DNA of 47,540 nucleotides from an uncultured Mediterraneibacter sp. (GTDB lineage Bacteria; Bacillota; Clostridia; Lachnospirales; Lachnospiraceae): positions 1-47,540 of the forward strand of contig CAKRDD010000024.1 in the NCBI GenBank assembly GCA_934309345.1, given 5' to 3'. The position numbers and the translations under genes are program-made. Shown here one piece after another: positions 41,055-47,540 of the stretch. The notes beneath the pieces were generated by a model. That model saw only the letters and a list, made by a program, of their open reading frames with translations, was not told the DNA's origin and did no database searches. The number at the start of each line of letters is the position of its first letter. Positions within the stretch are counted from its first letter, which is position 1.

Positions 41055-42146
41055 TTAAAGGGTTTTCAATACTTTTAAGAGTCGGTTATTGTCTTCAGGT
41101 TTCATAATGCAGAAGCGGATAAATTCGCCATCCAGACATTGGAAAGAAGAGCAGTCACGGATCATAAGTCCTTCTTTTATACAAGCTTCGAATACATCGA
41201 AAGAAGTTACTTCTGGTTTTAAAATCTTCACAAGGATAAAGTTTCCATATGGAAAATAAACCTTGAAAGAAGACATCTTTTTTAATTCAAGAAACATCCG
41301 GTCACGTTCCGTCAGGATTAATGCGCGTGTCTGGCGGATGTAGGAAGTGTCTTTGAACATCTGCTCGCCGGCATATGCTCCAAGGCTGTTTAAGGACCAT
41401 GGAATCTGTTTTTCCTTCATCTGAGATAAGAATTCTTTATTTCCGGTAATGCCGTATCCAAAACGCATCCCAGGAGCTGCGTAGAACTTGGACACACCAC
41501 GCAGTACCATGAGATTAGTGAATTCTTTTGTGTATGGAACAGCGGTTACTTCCTGAACGGAAGGTGCAAATTCTACATAAGTTTCATCAATCATGACAAA
41601 GATATCGCGGTTTGCACAGAAGGAAAGCAATGCACGCATTTCATCTTTTAAGATTGCAGAAGAAGTTGGATTGTTCGGATTGCAGAGAATCAGAAAATCA
41701 TATCCATTTAATAAAGTCCGGCAAAGATCTTCTACATCTAATTCAAAATCTTCCGCTTCCTGAAGATGATAATAGTCCTGTGTACTTCCGGAGAAAGAAA
41801 GTTCTCTGGAGTATTCAGAATAGGTTGGACCAAGAATCAGAGTGCGCTTCGGTGCTCTTGTTTCAATCAACAGTGAAATCAGTTCGCTTGAACCGTTGCC
41901 TGGCAGGATGAAATCAGCAGGAACATCGCAGTATTCAGCAATTGTGTTGCGAAGTGATTTATAATCCCGGTCAGGATAAGAAGAAAAGAGATCCACATGA
42001 GCCGCAACAGCCTCCTTAACAGAAGAAGAAAGTCCGAGTGGATTTACATTTCCGGCAAAGTTTGTAATACTGTTTTGGTCGATATGATAATATTCACTGA
42101 TTTTCTCAATATCACTTCCATGAAAAACTGGTTTTGTATTCGTCAT
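41055..42146 (-). CDS. Class I/II aminotransferase (CobD threonine-phosphate decarboxylase / HisC type)
   Basis: 363 residues from the ATG at 42146 (AAGGAGGAG at 7 bases). PLP-enzyme motifs: ILPGNGSSELI at the phosphate-binding turn, LCNPNNPTSS, MIDETYVEF with the Asp that pairs with the pyridine nitrogen, the Schiff-base Lys in LRGVSKFYAAPGMRFGY, and the Arg in RFGYGI. The opening (FHGSDIEKISEYYHID, ITNFAGNVNPLGLS) is closer to CobD, which makes aminopropanol phosphate for cobalamin, than to HisC; no cob or his genes are next to it, so the choice stays open. It follows the DegV gene by 13 bases in one operon. Confidence 0.82.
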   Translation of the reverse strand: MTNTKPVFHGSDIEKISEYYHIDQNSITNFAGNVNPLGLSSSVKEAVAAHVDLFSSYPDRDYKSLRNTIAEYCDVPADFILPGNGSSELISLLIETRAPKRTLILGPTYSEYSRELSFSGSTQDYYHLQEAEDFELDVEDLCRTLLNGYDFLILCNPNNPTSSAILKDEMRALLSFCANRDIFVMIDETYVEFAPSVQEVTAVPYTKEFTNLMVLRGVSKFYAAPGMRFGYGITGNKEFLSQMKEKQIPWSLNSLGAYAGEQMFKDTSYIRQTRALILTERDRMFLELKKMSSFKVYFPYGNFILVKILKPEVTSFDVFEACIKEGLMIRDCSSFQCLDGEFIRFCIMKPEDNNRLLKVLKTL

Positions 42147-42159
42147 AGGCGTCTCCTCC

Positions 42160-43026
42160 TTAGCAGGTTTCAAATAAAATTCCAAGTGTATTTGGTCCAC
42201 AATGGCTGGAAATCGTACAGCTTGCTTTCGTTATATGGATTTCATCAAAATGCATGGTTTCTTCAAGCGTATTCTTAACAAGTTTAATGTATTCCGGGTC
42301 AATTCCTGAATGTGTGATAAAGATCAGAGATGGATCGATATCCGGATAAGCAGCAAGTTTGTCTTTGACATATTTCACAAGAACTTTATCAAGCGTTCCT
42401 CTATATTTCTTTCCTACATTCATACTGCCATCTGCTGTGCTGACTTCGATACATGGCTTTAATTTCAAGACATTTGCTCCGAGAGCAGCGAGGGTGGAAC
42501 AGCGTCCACCTGCATGGAGAAATGTCAAGGTATCCAGAATAAAGCTGGCATGGCAATGCTTTGTGCGTTCGCGAAGGGCTTTGGCAATATCCTCCGCCTT
42601 CATTCCCTGCGCGATCATCCGACCGGCATCTGTTACAAGAAGCCCTGTTCCTGTGGAGAGAGAACAACTGTCAATCACATGAACATGCCCGAGCTCTTCA
42701 GCAGCGATACAGCAGTTTTGATGAGCACTGGAAAGCGAACTTCCAAGATTGATATGGATTACTTCATAACCGTCGTCAATCCAGGGTTTAAAGTGTTCAA
42801 TATATTCCGCAACATTGACAGCGGCTGTCTTTGGCAGGATTTTTTCATCGTAATATTTCTGATAAATTTCTTCCGGTGTAATGTCAATGCCGTCCTTATA
42901 ATCTTTTCCATCCAGAATGATGTGGAGTGGAAAATAGTGTACGTGATAACGTTCTTTCAGTTCCTGATCCAGGTCACAGGTACTGTCGGCACTTAAAATG
43001 ATCTTATTTGTAACAGAATCAGTCAT
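42160..43026 (-). CDS. DegV family fatty-acid-binding protein (FakB type)
   Basis: 288 residues. DegV fold with the typical opening IILSADSTCDLDQELKERY, then HYFPLHIILDG, KILPKTAAVN with the Ser/Thr-containing lipid-headgroup loop, VIHINLGSSLSSAHQNC, and the later THSG and CTISSHCGPNTLGI. FakB proteins present exogenous fatty acids to the FakA kinase for phospholipid synthesis. FakA is not in the window. The gene is the first of a two-gene minus-strand operon with the aminotransferase; ATG 43026 follows AGGAGGAAAATT. Confidence 0.92.
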   Translation of the reverse strand: MTDSVTNKIILSADSTCDLDQELKERYHVHYFPLHIILDGKDYKDGIDITPEEIYQKYYDEKILPKTAAVNVAEYIEHFKPWIDDGYEVIHINLGSSLSSAHQNCCIAAEELGHVHVIDSCSLSTGTGLLVTDAGRMIAQGMKAEDIAKALRERTKHCHASFILDTLTFLHAGGRCSTLAALGANVLKLKPCIEVSTADGSMNVGKKYRGTLDKVLVKYVKDKLAAYPDIDPSLIFITHSGIDPEYIKLVKNTLEETMHFDEIHITKASCTISSHCGPNTLGILFETC

Positions 43027-43245
43027 AATTTTCCTCCTGAATTAGTTCAACAACTTGAATTGTATGGCTAGTATGTATTTATACTGCATAATGTGTACAC
43101 AAATTATAACATATTTTTCACATAGAGTATAGTTTTTGTATCCAAAAAACAATACAAAATAAGACTTTTTTGCTATTGTTTGCTCATAATTACTACTTGT
43201 TCGCTCTTACTATATTGAAAATGTAAAGAAGTGTAGATTCTTTTA

Positions 43246-43274
43246 TTGACATATATAGATTATCGATATATAAT
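43246..43274 (+). promoter_or_regulatory. sigma-A promoter of the padR operon
   Basis: TTGACA (43246-43251), 17-base spacer, TATAAT (43269-43274). Confidence 0.85.
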
Positions 43275-43304
43275 CAGGCTAAGATATATAGATAACCGAT
43301 ATAT
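43251..43304. promoter_or_regulatory. Two PadR-type operators
   Basis: ATATATAGAT-N3-CGATATAT occurs twice, at 43251-43271 (covering the spacer between the promoter boxes) and at 43284-43304, exactly 33 bases apart (three helical turns). The AT-rich dyad fits PadR binding and implies autoregulation. Confidence 0.7.
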
Positions 43305-43436
43305 CAGCTGGGAGTCAATCACCCAGCTGATATAGCCTCCGGCAGGATTGCAGAGGTGCGCAGTAGAAGTATGTCATGCAATTGCATGACGCGCACCTCG
43401 CAGCAAGAATGCCGAGGCATTCTTGAACTACTGTAA
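43299..43436 (+). repeat. Structured GGAGTCAATC repeat, copy 2 (extended)
   Basis: Perfect hairpin ATATCAGCTGGG (43301-43312) / CCCAGCTGATAT (43322-43333) with AGTCAATCA in the loop, then TAGCCTCCGGCAGGATTGCAG (cut), GAGGTGCGC pairing with GCGCACCTC around the 18-bp palindrome GTCATGCAATTGCATGAC, and the hairpin CAAGAATGCC-GA-GGCATTCTTG. Copy 1 at 34780-34872 lacks the middle palindrome. It forms the 5' leader of the padR transcript. The other part of the 43027-43513 gap (43030-43245) is AT-rich; TGTGTACACA near 43093 is the only dyad seen. Confidence 0.65.
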
Positions 43437-43513
43437 GATGAGCTTCATTCTGCAGTGAGAATGTTAAGAAGTGTACGGTTAACGTAAAATCAGAAAGATT
43501 AGGAGGAATTGTT

Positions 43514-43846
43514 ATGGCAGTTGACAGAAGTCTGGTATCAGGAAGCACAACGATGTTGTTATTAAAGCTTTTATCCGAAAAGGATATGTATGGTTACGAG
43601 ATGATCGAAACCTTGAGGGAAAAATCACAGAATGTATTTGAATTAAAGGCGGGAACATTATACCCATTGCTTCATGGAATGGAAGATAAGAAATATCTGA
43701 CTGTTTATGAGAAAGAGGTCGGCGGTAAGGTTCGTAAGTATTACAGTATTACGAAAACCGGGAGGAAAGTTTTAGAAGAGAAGAAAGAAGAGTGGAAAAT
43801 TTATTCATCGGCTGTAGTGAATGTACTGAATGCAGCAGTTTGTTAG
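43514..43846 (+). CDS. PadR family transcriptional regulator
   Basis: 110 residues, ATG 43514 after TTAGGAGG. Typical PadR winged helix: LLKLLSEKDMYGYEMIETL, then FELKAGTLYPLLHGMEDK and GKVRKYYSITKTGRKVLEEKKEEW. This short form (PadR subfamily 1) represses its own operon, often encoding envelope-active membrane proteins; two matching dyads cover its promoter. The following gene starts 12 bases after its stop and begins with the domain that commonly follows such PadR genes, which strengthens the call. Confidence 0.93.
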   Translation: MAVDRSLVSGSTTMLLLKLLSEKDMYGYEMIETLREKSQNVFELKAGTLYPLLHGMEDKKYLTVYEKEVGGKVRKYYSITKTGRKVLEEKKEEWKIYSSAVVNVLNAAVC

Positions 43847-43858
43847 AAAGGGTGATGT

Positions 43859-45286
43859 TTGATGAGACGAGAGGAGTATTTACATACATTAACAGAACAG
43901 ATTCGCTGTAAGATGGCAAGAGGGACGATAGAACAGGAGATTAATGATCATATTGAGGATCAGAAAGCGGAATTCCTGTGTGAAGGAATGAGTCAGAAAG
44001 AAGCGGAAGAAGCTGCGGTTCGAGAAATGGGAGATCCGGTAGAAGTCGGGCTTGAGATGGACAGAATCCACCGGCCGACAATGGCGTGGGGAATGATCGC
44101 ATTAATTGTTGGATTAAGTCTTGCAGGCTATCTTTTACGAAGTGTTATGTATCAGACTGTTCTAGGTATTGAGCAGAGTGCGGGAAAAACAGAAGAATTG
44201 TTCTGGACAGGAATGTCATCGAGCTGGCATACATCACTGGAACTGCCGGCACTTTTGCTTGGACTTATGCTTATGATCGGTATTTGCTATATGGATTATA
44301 CGAGGATTGCGGCTTATGCAAAACCAATCTTGATCGCGTATCAGGTTTTACTTTTAGTTGGACTGCAGGTTGCCGGAGCGAAAGTAAATGGATCAACCAG
44401 ATATCTTATAATGCCGGTCGGAAATTTTGGATTGAATCTGAATGATTTACTCTGGCTGACGATTCCGTTGTTCGCAGCGGTATTATATAGCTACAGAGGT
44501 CAGGGATATCGGGCAATTTTAAAGACGATCATTTGGATGATCATTCCGACCTATTTTCTGATCATAAGAAGCCAGAGTCTGATCGCGTCAATGATACTGG
44601 AAGTGGTGTATTGTGTGGTGCTGGCGGCAGCTGTTTACAAAGGCTGGTTTCAGGTTTGTAAAAAGGCAGTACTTACGGGAATCGGAGCAGTTGTTGTTCT
44701 GATACCGGTTCTGCTTGCAGGAGGCATCTGGTGCTTTGGCAAGGCTTACCAGAAAGAGCGTATAGCGGCTATTTTATCGATTGGTGATTATGCAGAAGAT
44801 TTCCCAATAGTCAATGTGATTCGGGAAATGATTTCCGGAAGTTCAGCGTTTCATGGTAATCCGCAGTTTAAAGAACTTCTGACATCCGTAGACGGAAGTG
44901 TCCATCTGCTTGCCAGTGTGGTAGCAGCTTATGGAATCCTGGCAGGTATTCTGCTGGTTCTTTGTCTGGTAGTTCTGATCCTTCGGTTTGCCAAGATTTC
45001 GTTAAATCAGAAGAACCAGCTTGGTATGGTGATGGGAACAGGATGCACGGCATTGTTCCTGATCCAGGCAGCTGTTTTTATCTTAGAAAATCTGGGGGGA
45101 GTCGTCAATATGGGAATTTACTGTCCATTTTTTGGAACAGGAAGATCCGGGATGCTGACGTCTTATATCCTGCTTGGATTACTGCTTAGTATCTGCAGAT
45201 ATCAGAAGACAGCACCGGAACCGGTGATTCAAAAAAAGGATGTTCCTGGATGGAAAAAAAGATTTTTTGAAAAGGAAAGAGGATAA
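43859..45286 (+). CDS. SEDS-family (FtsW/RodA-like) membrane protein with an N-terminal permease-prefix domain
   Basis: 475 residues. Residues 1-70 are a soluble helical prefix (EEYLHTLTEQIRCKMARG, then EQEINDHIEDQKAEFL and the MSQKEAEEAAVREMGDP signature) that often follows PadR genes. Then come about ten membrane segments resembling FtsW/RodA/SpoVE: GLQVAGAKVNGSTRYLIMPVG, SLIASMILEVVYCVVL, the extracellular loop YQKERIAAILSIGDYAED and SVDGSVHLLASVVAAYGILAG, with an Asp at the place of the SEDS catalytic Asp. Such proteins polymerise peptidoglycan; without a class B PBP next to it, and PadR-controlled, this may be a stress-induced accessory version. Its stop (45284-45286) is the last base set before the AT-rich block begins. 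Confidence 0.82.
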   Translation: MMRREEYLHTLTEQIRCKMARGTIEQEINDHIEDQKAEFLCEGMSQKEAEEAAVREMGDPVEVGLEMDRIHRPTMAWGMIALIVGLSLAGYLLRSVMYQTVLGIEQSAGKTEELFWTGMSSSWHTSLELPALLLGLMLMIGICYMDYTRIAAYAKPILIAYQVLLLVGLQVAGAKVNGSTRYLIMPVGNFGLNLNDLLWLTIPLFAAVLYSYRGQGYRAILKTIIWMIIPTYFLIIRSQSLIASMILEVVYCVVLAAAVYKGWFQVCKKAVLTGIGAVVVLIPVLLAGGIWCFGKAYQKERIAAILSIGDYAEDFPIVNVIREMISGSSAFHGNPQFKELLTSVDGSVHLLASVVAAYGILAGILLVLCLVVLILRFAKISLNQKNQLGMVMGTGCTALFLIQAAVFILENLGGVVNMGIYCPFFGTGRSGMLTSYILLGLLLSICRYQKTAPEPVIQKKDVPGWKKRFFEKERG

Positions 45287-45292
45287 TATTTT

Positions 45293-46260
45293 AGAAATGG
45301 TTTAACTGCAATTATTTCATTTAAAATGCATGATCCGCAATTTGAAGGACAAACAAAGGGTAAATTAGGTAGTTCAATAGCAAAAACAGCAATGGAAAAT
45401 ATAGTAGTTAATTATGGTACAGTTTTCTTTGATACTCATTATGATATTTTAAAAGCATTTATAGATAATGCAATTAAAAACATGAATGAAAGAAAAAAAA
45501 TTGAAAAGAAAACAACTGCAATAACAAAGAATACTTATGAAATTAGTAATAAATTGGCAGATTGTAATTCTTGTAAAACAGAACCTGAAAAATGTGAGAT
45601 ATATATTGTAGAAGGTGATAGTGCAGCAGGTACTGCAAAAGATGCAAGAGATAGAAAATATCATGCAATACTTGCTTTACGTGGAAAAATATTAAATATT
45701 GAAAAAGCTTCTTTGGATAAAGTATTTGATAATAAAGAAATTCAAACAATGATTGCATCATTTACTTCTGATCAAAAATATGGTGAAGAACTTGATTTAT
45801 CAAAAATGAGATACGGTCATAATATAATTATGACAGATGCAGATGTTGATGGAGCACATATTACCACATTATTGTTAACATTTTTCTATAGATATTTCAA
45901 ACAATTAATTCAAGAAGGATATATATATATTGCTCTTACTCCACTTTATATTGTTGATTATATTGAAAAAGGAATGAAAGAAAAAAAGAAATATTTTTGT
46001 ATAATGATAAAGAATTAAATGATTTTAAAAAACTTGGTCATAAACTTGTGAAAATTAGTAGAGCAAAAGGATTAGGAGAATTAGATGCTGAACAATTAGA
46101 GACTGCTGCTTTTAATAAAGATACTAGAAGATTAGTAAATGTAAAAATAGAAGATGCCATTCAAGCAAATAAAATAACATCTTTGTTAATGGGAAATGTT
46201 GTGGAAGGCAGAAAACAATTAATTATTAATGAATCAAAATCTTATAAATATACAACATAA
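45293..46260 (+). pseudogene. gyrB: 3' part of a GyrB/ParE-type topoisomerase subunit gene, 5'-truncated and frameshifted
   Basis: The frame enters without a start codon (…RNGLTAIISFKMHDPQFEGQ, shown as RNGLTAIIS and DPQFEGQTKGKLG), which in intact GyrB is about residue 330; the ATPase domain is missing. The TOPRIM domain is complete: EGDSAAG (Gly-Gly to Ala-Gly variant) and TDADVDGAH with the metal-binding Asp pair, then TLLLTFFYRYF. Near 45996 a one-base frameshift in a T-run separates KKKYF from LYNDKELNDF, and the C-terminus (RAKGLGELDAEQL, NVVEGRKQL) ends at 46260. Base composition is far lower in GC than all genes to the left. A sharp join with the SEDS gene at about 45287-45292 suggests foreign DNA or an assembly join. 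Confidence 0.75.
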
Positions 46261-46292
46261 AAATAAATCCCCAAATAGGGGATTTATTTTAT
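46260..46292. terminator. Bidirectional terminator between gyrB remnant and CAP gene
   Basis: AAATAAATCCCC / GGGGATTTATTT with loop AAATA, T-rich on both sides (46261-46290). Confidence 0.7.
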
Positions 46293-47540
46293 TTAATAAT
46301 TTTCTAGTGTTGAAAATAATTGTGAGAAATTATTTACATAATCATCTTCAGCTAATTTTTGACAAAATACTGAAATCCCAATAGTGCGATAACTATCATT
46401 TACAATATTTTGATTGTGTGTAGATGATGCAAACCAATCATTACATACTTGTTCTGCACTTTGTTGACCTTTTGCAAGATTTTCTGCATCAGTATGTGCA
46501 TATGCATAAAGATCTGTAATTGCTCTATTTCCATTTGGTCTAGTGTGTGAATAAGAATAAGTAATTTCAATTGCTCTTGTGTTAGCTGCATCTTGAAGTG
46601 GAGTAGTATCTCCTGCTAATGATAGAAGTGGAAGTCCTTCAGCATAATTTGCTCTCTTCTCATTAATAATTTCAAGAATTTTATCTCTCATTTCAAGATC
46701 AAAGTGTCCAACAACTGTTGTTGTTTTTCCATTTCCAAGATCAATTGTATACTCTTGATCATTAAATTCTTTCTTCTCAGCACCACATTCACTACATTTA
46801 TAATAGATATATTGTAAATCTCTACCAGTTTCTGTATATGAATGATTTTCAGGATTTAAATCAAGTTCAACTGTTTTAATATCTCCACAAACTTTACAAG
46901 CATAATTTACATGACCATGTGTAGAGCATGTTGAATCAACTCTTTCTACTTCTGTATTCATATCATAATCATGACCTGTTTTCGGCAACGCTTCCTGATA
47001 GCTCTTTCCACACATTGTACAACGGTATTCATTGTAACCATCTGTTGTACAAGTAGCTTTTACAGTTTTGGTTAACTGATAGTTGTGATCAACGAGAGCT
47101 AATTCTGTTTTTTTCGTTTCGTTGCATCTACTGCACTGGTAGAGATCAAAACCTTTTACAGTACAGGTAGAATCCTTGTGATCAATTTTTTTGCTGAAGT
47201 CGTGTCCGAGCTTCTGCTGTGTAGTTTTAGTATAAGTGTCCTTACAGTTTGAACAAGTATATACATCGTATCCATCCGCAGTACAGGTTGCAGCTACTTT
47301 CTTGGATACTTGATAGTTGTGTCCTGTCTTTGAAAGTTTCTCCTGGTAGGACTTATTACACATAGAGCAGGTGTACTTTTTATAACCATCCTCAGTACAG
47401 GTAGCTTTTATAGTTTTGGTTAGCTGATAGTTATGGTCAACGAGAGCCAATTCTGTTTTTTTCGTTTCGTCGCATCTACTGCACTGGTAGAGATCAAAAC
47501 CTTTTACAGTACAGGTAGAATCCTTGTGATCAATTTTTTT
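46293..47540 (-). CDS. Repeat-rich surface protein with C-terminal CAP (SCP-like) domain, partial
   Basis: Minus-strand frame open to the right edge, so the N-terminus and signal peptide are missing; 415 residues are visible. Going from N to C: repeated ~39-residue modules, each of the form H-(N/D)-Y/F...TC(T)..G(Y/F)..Y.C..C...(about one CxxC plus one further Cys), arranged in a 116-residue super-repeat; then degenerate modules; then a CAP domain from about residue 250 on this fragment (LEMRDKILEIINEKRANYAEG cut; HTRPNGNRAITDLYAY; YAHTDAENLAKG; DWFASSTHNQNI), with His and Glu positions of the CAP cavity. CAP proteins of gut bacteria are secreted with unknown function; the Cys modules may bind zinc. 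Codon use shifts from GC-richer to very AT-rich at about 46978 within the frame. Confidence 0.75.
   Translation of the reverse strand, partial: KKIDHKDSTCTVKGFDLYQCSRCDETKKTELALVDHNYQLTKTIKATCTEDGYKKYTCSMCNKSYQEKLSKTGHNYQVSKKVAATCTADGYDVYTCSNCKDTYTKTTQQKLGHDFSKKIDHKDSTCTVKGFDLYQCSRCNETKKTELALVDHNYQLTKTVKATCTTDGYNEYRCTMCGKSYQEALPKTGHDYDMNTEVERVDSTCSTHGHVNYACKVCGDIKTVELDLNPENHSYTETGRDLQYIYYKCSECGAEKKEFNDQEYTIDLGNGKTTTVVGHFDLEMRDKILEIINEKRANYAEGLPLLSLAGDTTPLQDAANTRAIEITYSYSHTRPNGNRAITDLYAYAHTDAENLAKGQQSAEQVCNDWFASSTHNQNIVNDSYRTIGISVFCQKLAEDDYVNNFSQLFSTLENY
47095..47540 (-). repeat. 348-bp tandem super-repeat in the surface-protein gene
   Basis: The stretch 47095-47191 recurs almost unchanged at 47443-47540, an offset of 348 bases (116 codons), each repeat covering three Cys modules. 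The window ends inside the second copy. Confidence 0.85.

Noticed and set aside
43092..43103. TGTGTACACA dyad upstream of degV as an operator
   Set aside because: A 10-bp palindrome in AT-rich DNA can arise by chance and does not line up with a convincing promoter.

Overview
The window looks like chromosomal DNA of a gut Firmicute of the family Lachnospiraceae (Dorea / Mediterraneibacter / Coprococcus-like). The basis is moderate GC, consensus sigma-A promoters with 16-17 base spacers, strong AGGAGG ribosome binding sites, and families common there: a FeoA-FeoB fusion, a chorismate mutase-shikimate kinase fusion, DUF4349, DUF5692, DUF364 and a Cys-less asparagine-synthase-like protein. Placement below family is inference. 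No tRNA, rRNA, CRISPR or intact transposase gene was seen.

Layout. 1-480: left edge of a mobile element (start of a MobC relaxosome gene and a cluster of inverted repeats), then a NUDIX hydrolase and a NifX-type gene remnant. 1.7-8.6 kb: surface 5'-nucleotidase, shikimate genes aroE and aroK (minus strand), a TIM-barrel protein, a stand-alone GMP-synthetase ATPase subunit and an aldo/keto reductase. 8.7-13.1 kb: a CoA-ligase alpha-like protein coupled to a tandem Lrp-like regulator, a divergent TetR gene and an EamA exporter. 13.3-20.5 kb: AI-2E exporter, DUF4349 lipoprotein, an eroded molybdate-type ABC transporter (modA deleted and frameshifted, modB fused to modC), a second TetR, a DUF308 protein and an ICE-derived gene fragment. 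20.7-29.3 kb: aromatic amino-acid permease, GNAT, NUDIX, MATE, then a metal block: feoAB behind a Fur-like box, and mntP plus a Ca/Na-type exchanger behind a yybP-ykoY Mn2+ riboswitch. 29.5-38 kb: FliB-like protein and citrate synthase, DUF5692 protein with a GntR regulator and matching operator, and a CobW GTPase / unknown / transglutaminase operon. 38-45.3 kb: asparagine-synthase-like gene, an unusual repeat-bearing intergenic region, a small Cys-rich protein, DegV plus a CobD/HisC-type aminotransferase, and PadR plus a SEDS-type membrane protein. 45.29-46.98 kb: an abrupt AT-rich block with the 3' part of a gyrB-like gene and the CAP-domain end of a repeat-rich surface protein whose other end runs off the window.

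Most interesting material. (1) At 39.97-40.45 kb a consensus minus-strand promoter and a terminator bracket about 480 bases holding seven copies of a Shine-Dalgarno-like unit at roughly 55-base period: a candidate undescribed noncoding RNA. (2) Two ~142 bp MITEs (22661-22802 and 37983-38123) have perfect 18-bp inverted ends, 8-bp target duplications and paired (compensatory) end changes; the GTAA ends and 8-bp duplication suggest IS66-type mobilisation. (3) Two other repeat pairs: a structured element at 34.78 and 43.30 kb, and a 47-bp element placed exactly at the stop codons of two unrelated genes. (4) A ~220 bp imperfect palindrome at 33.6 kb. (5) The eroded mod operon and the AT-rich gyrB/CAP block, which may be a foreign insert or an assembly join.
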